Shown here piece by piece: positions 61,459 to 64,000 of a stretch of DNA of 64,000 bases. The stretch is from JBCDCY01 sp039180875 (GTDB lineage Bacteria > Pseudomonadota > Alphaproteobacteria > Rhodobacterales > Rhodobacteraceae): NCBI GenBank assembly GCA_039180875.1, contig JBCDCY010000001.1, forward strand, positions 434,001-498,000. Reading direction: 5' to 3'. Numbering within the stretch: position 1 is the first letter of the stretch; the number at the start of each line of letters is the position of its first letter. The translations under genes and the position numbers were made by a program. The notes below the pieces were generated by a model. That model worked only from the letters and a program-made list of their open reading frames with translations. It searched no databases and was not told the origin of the DNA.

Positions 61459-63099
61459 TCAGAGCCCGAGGCGCCGCTCGATCATCCAGATCAGATTCTC
61501 GAAACCCAGCCGGCTGGCGAAACGATCGGCCAGCAGGTCGAGGGGCACGACATAGGTGTGCATCGCCCAGGCCGCGATCGCCATGAAGGCCACCGGACCG
61601 ATCAGCCAGAAGCCGAGCCGCGCGCGCCGCCGTCGTGTGTCGGCCGCCAGTTCGATGAACGGCACGACGACGACGGGCCGGAAGTTCAGCCGCCGCTCCA
61701 GATCCGCCGGGGTCCGGATCGTGCGGTTCAGAAGCTCGAGCAGCACAACGATGGCGATGCCGAGGAAAACGCTGCCGGCGAAACCGGCGCCGGCGATGAT
61801 CGTGCGGTTCGGACTTTCGGGCCGTTCCGGCACTTGGGCCTCTTCGATCAACTCAAAGCGTTCGGCCTGGCGGTTCACCTCCAGGCGCTCGCCCGTCTCC
61901 GCCGCGGCCTGCTTGGCCAGGGCTTCGGTATAGCGGGCCTGCAACTCGGCATAGGCGCGGCTGTAGGCATTCAACTCCATCTCCACCTGGGGAGAGGCGT
62001 CGATGGCGGTGGAGACCCGGCCGAGCCGCGCCTCGGCCGCCGTGCGCTGCTCGTCTATCAACTGCAGCTCGGTCTCGATCAACGCGATCTGGCGCGCCGT
62101 CTCGTTCATCCGCTCTTCTTCGCTGAGCACCTCTTCGCCCGGGCTGTCGTCATCCTCTCCGGGCGTGGCGATGGCCTCTTCGCCGAGCATCTCTTCGACG
62201 ACCGCCTCGACAGCGGCGATCCGCGCCTCGAGCTGGCGGACCTGGGGATGGCTGGCGGCATAGACGGCCCGGGCCTGGGTGAGCGAGCGGCGAAGCGACT
62301 CGAGCTCCCGCTCCTCCGGTGTGCGCTCCCGCTCCAGCACCACTGCCAGACGCTCCGGCACCTGGGAGCGGATCAGGATCTCGCGCTGCTGCTCCAGCGA
62401 GGTCTTGCGCTGGGCCAGATCGAAGATCTGCTGGCTCAAGCCCTCGTACTGGTCGCGGCGGCGAAGCTGGCCTTCGGGCAGCGACGCCTCGTTGTTCTCC
62501 TTGAACCGGGTGATCTCGGCCTCAAGCGCGATCAGATCGTTGCCGAACCGCTCCACCTCCTGGCGGAAGAAGCTGGTCGTCTCCGACGCGCGTTCGGAGC
62601 GGCTCCGTACGTTCTGATCCAGCACCAGCGTCACCAGCTCGTTCGCCACCCGGGCCGAACGCAGGGCCGTGTTGGCGGTGTAGCTGATGGTGAAGGCGGA
62701 GACGACGCTCGGCGCCCGGGACCTGCGACCGCCAAGCGTGATCGGCTCGATCAGCGTGTTGGCCCGCATCGTAGCCACCATGGCCGTCGGTGACATCGCC
62801 GGCCGGTCGGCGAAGAGCTCCAAGCGCTCGGCGAGATCGAGCAAGTTTTGCCGCGACAGCAGCCATTGCTCGATCAGCTGCAGGCGCTCCTGGGTCGAGG
62901 CGGTCACGGTCGACTGCGCCAGCTCATCCGGGATCTGCTGGGACTCCACCAGAATCTTCGCCGTGGAGCGATAGACCGGCGGCAGGATGTAGGCGACGAA
63001 GGCGGCGATCGGGCTGAGCACCAGGACGCACACCAGGATGATCCAAAAGCGCCGGCGGAGGGCGCCGAAGATCGCCGCAATATCGAAGTCCTGACCCAT
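61459..63099 (-). CDS. Wzz/GumC-type polysaccharide chain-length determinant
   Basis: A 546-residue polysaccharide co-polymerase. The first membrane helix is near residues 17-40 (FWIILVCVLVLSPIAAFVAY) followed by ILPPVYRSTAKILVESQQI. Long charged coiled coils (about 170-420; for example FFRQEVERFGNDLIALEAEITRFKENNEASLP) are followed by a second helix (IIAGAGFAGSVFLGIAIVVLLELL, about 430-455). A third hydrophobic segment (FWLIGPVAFMAIAAWAM) lies near 495-515. Separate from the BY-kinase, which it activates. The third helix after the co-polymerase segment is a feature of some alphaproteobacterial forms. ATG 63097-63099 is the start. Confidence 0.88.
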   Translation of the reverse strand: MGQDFDIAAIFGALRRRFWIILVCVLVLSPIAAFVAYILPPVYRSTAKILVESQQIPDELAQSTVTASTQERLQLIEQWLLSRQNLLDLAERLELFADRPAMSPTAMVATMRANTLIEPITLGGRRSRAPSVVSAFTISYTANTALRSARVANELVTLVLDQNVRSRSERASETTSFFRQEVERFGNDLIALEAEITRFKENNEASLPEGQLRRRDQYEGLSQQIFDLAQRKTSLEQQREILIRSQVPERLAVVLERERTPEERELESLRRSLTQARAVYAASHPQVRQLEARIAAVEAVVEEMLGEEAIATPGEDDDSPGEEVLSEEERMNETARQIALIETELQLIDEQRTAAEARLGRVSTAIDASPQVEMELNAYSRAYAELQARYTEALAKQAAAETGERLEVNRQAERFELIEEAQVPERPESPNRTIIAGAGFAGSVFLGIAIVVLLELLNRTIRTPADLERRLNFRPVVVVPFIELAADTRRRRARLGFWLIGPVAFMAIAAWAMHTYVVPLDLLADRFASRLGFENLIWMIERRLGL

Positions 63100-63130
63100 G
63101 GCCTTGCCCCGTCCTCTCCAGCGCCGGTCG

Positions 63131-64000
63131 CTACTGCGTCTCGGGCGCGGCGTCGAGCGCCTGCAGGCGCGCCCGTGCCGTGTCGAGCTGTGGCAGCTGT
63201 GCCTCGCTCGCCTCGCCCAGCGTCAAAGCGCGTTCAAGCGCCACTCGCGCCTCTTCCATCTGGCCGGCCTCGGCGTAGGCCATGCCGACATGGTATTGCA
63301 CCAGCAGATTGTTCGGCAGCGCCTCCGCCGCCGGGATCAGGGCGGCGAGCGCGTCGTTGTACTCACCGCGCTGGAACTGGATCCAACCGTAGGTGTCCTG
63401 GAAAGCTGGTACATCTGAGCCGCGCAGTCGCCGGGCGATCTGGTAAGCCCGCTCCAGATTTTCCGGCGTGGGATCGAAATCGGCCAGCAAGCTCGCGAGG
63501 TTGTTGGCGATGACGTAGTTGTCCGGCTCGCGCGCGTAGAGCTGCTCGTACTCCGCGATGGCATCCGGGATCTCGCCCCGCAGCTCCTTCACGCCAGCCA
63601 GCAGCAGGCGGAGGGCATCGGGCACCGCTGCCGCGTCGATGCCCTGGCGCAGCACCGCCTCGGCCGCGCCGTACTCTCCGGTCCTGGCATAGTACTGCGC
63701 CAACTCCTGATAGGCGGAGGTGTTGCGCGGATCGGCCGCGATCGCCGCCTCGTAGTTCGCCACGGCGGCGGAGGCATTGTCGTCGCGCAGATGCAGCGCC
63801 GCGCGCAGAAGATGCGCCTCGGTGTTCTGCGGGTTTTCGGCCAGCACCCGGTCGAGGAAGTCGCGGGCGTTCTCGGCCTGCCCGGCCCGCACGTAGGTCT
63901 CGACGAGCTGGGCCATGCTCGACTGACCGGTGGCGTCGCGGCCGTTCAGCTCCTCCAGCAACTGGATGCCCTCGTCGAACCGGTTCTGCCCGACCAAAGC
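63131..64000 (-). CDS. Tetratricopeptide-repeat protein (partial, runs off window end)
   Basis: At least 289 C-terminal codons of a protein whose start lies beyond 64000. Repeats of about 34 residues have the TPR pattern (for example ENPQNTEAHLLRAALHLRD, ADPRNTSAYQELAQYYARTG, EPDNYVIANNLASLLAD, LPNNLLVQYHVGMAYAEAG), at least seven repeats. Such proteins accompany Wzz/BY-kinase genes in exopolysaccharide or PEP-CTERM loci, acting as scaffolds, but this cannot be proved from a fragment. It ends 31 nt before the Wzz gene on the same strand. Confidence 0.85.
   Translation of the reverse strand, partial: ALVGQNRFDEGIQLLEELNGRDATGQSSMAQLVETYVRAGQAENARDFLDRVLAENPQNTEAHLLRAALHLRDDNASAAVANYEAAIAADPRNTSAYQELAQYYARTGEYGAAEAVLRQGIDAAAVPDALRLLLAGVKELRGEIPDAIAEYEQLYAREPDNYVIANNLASLLADFDPTPENLERAYQIARRLRGSDVPAFQDTYGWIQFQRGEYNDALAALIPAAEALPNNLLVQYHVGMAYAEAGQMEEARVALERALTLGEASEAQLPQLDTARARLQALDAAPETQ

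Overview
The window is GC-rich, densely coded DNA from an alphaproteobacterial chromosome, most likely Rhodobacterales (Rhodobacteraceae-like). The main support is the block DUF1674/SdhAF4 - htpX - rsmB - heparinase II/III - purH - lspA - DUF3035 lipoprotein - two M16 peptidases - mutL. A DUF6473 protein, several TRAP/ABC uptake systems and a motB-flgE-flgK-flgL-flgI flagellar string fit the same group. This assignment rests on gene content and order recalled from that group, not on a database search. No rRNA, tRNA, CRISPR array, transposase or phage gene was seen.

Layout from left to right. 1-2900: the end of an ABC ATPase gene converging on an iron(III)-type permease and binding protein. 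3058-8756: a GT2 glycosyltransferase, a 1061-residue BNR/VPS10-like propeller protein and an MFS transporter. 8737-13555: a DUF6473 protein, three different sulfotransferase-like proteins and a DAO-family flavoprotein. 13666-20331: a patatin-like lipase, a second MFS protein, an AraC regulator between two cupin genes, a secreted lytic transglycosylase and a renalase-like flavoprotein. 20321-31722: two divergent operons. One carries an acyl-CoA ligase resembling oxalate-CoA ligase, a PanE-like reductase and the flavoprotein. The other carries a complete TRAP transporter followed by cyclase, FAH-family hydrolase, OsmC, TIM-barrel isomerase, pyridoxal kinase and Gfo/Idh/MocA oxidoreductase. 31687-45323: an M14-like carboxypeptidase followed by the conserved housekeeping block. 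45375-50827: a sugar ABC transporter (binding protein, two permeases, ATPase) and trpS. 51019-58003: flagellar genes. 58162-64000: the edge of an exopolysaccharide locus with a small secreted protein, GT2, PssD/PssE-like pair, BY-kinase, Wzz-like protein and a TPR protein that runs off the end.

The most unusual content lies between genes. A palindromic element occurs twice (4148-4201 and 18342-18394) with an almost identical right half. A repeat of about 100 bp occurs twice at an exact 156-bp period inside the TRAP operon (24076-24331). A 122-nt imperfect inverted repeat lies in the middle of the same operon (28406-28527). A TGTGC/GCACA palindrome with identical flanks lies upstream of the patatin gene and upstream of a small secreted protein gene. 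The TRAP region is the best candidate for an uncharacterised catabolic system. Its enzymes suggest oxidation and cleavage of a sugar acid or related carboxylate, but the substrate cannot be read from the sequence.
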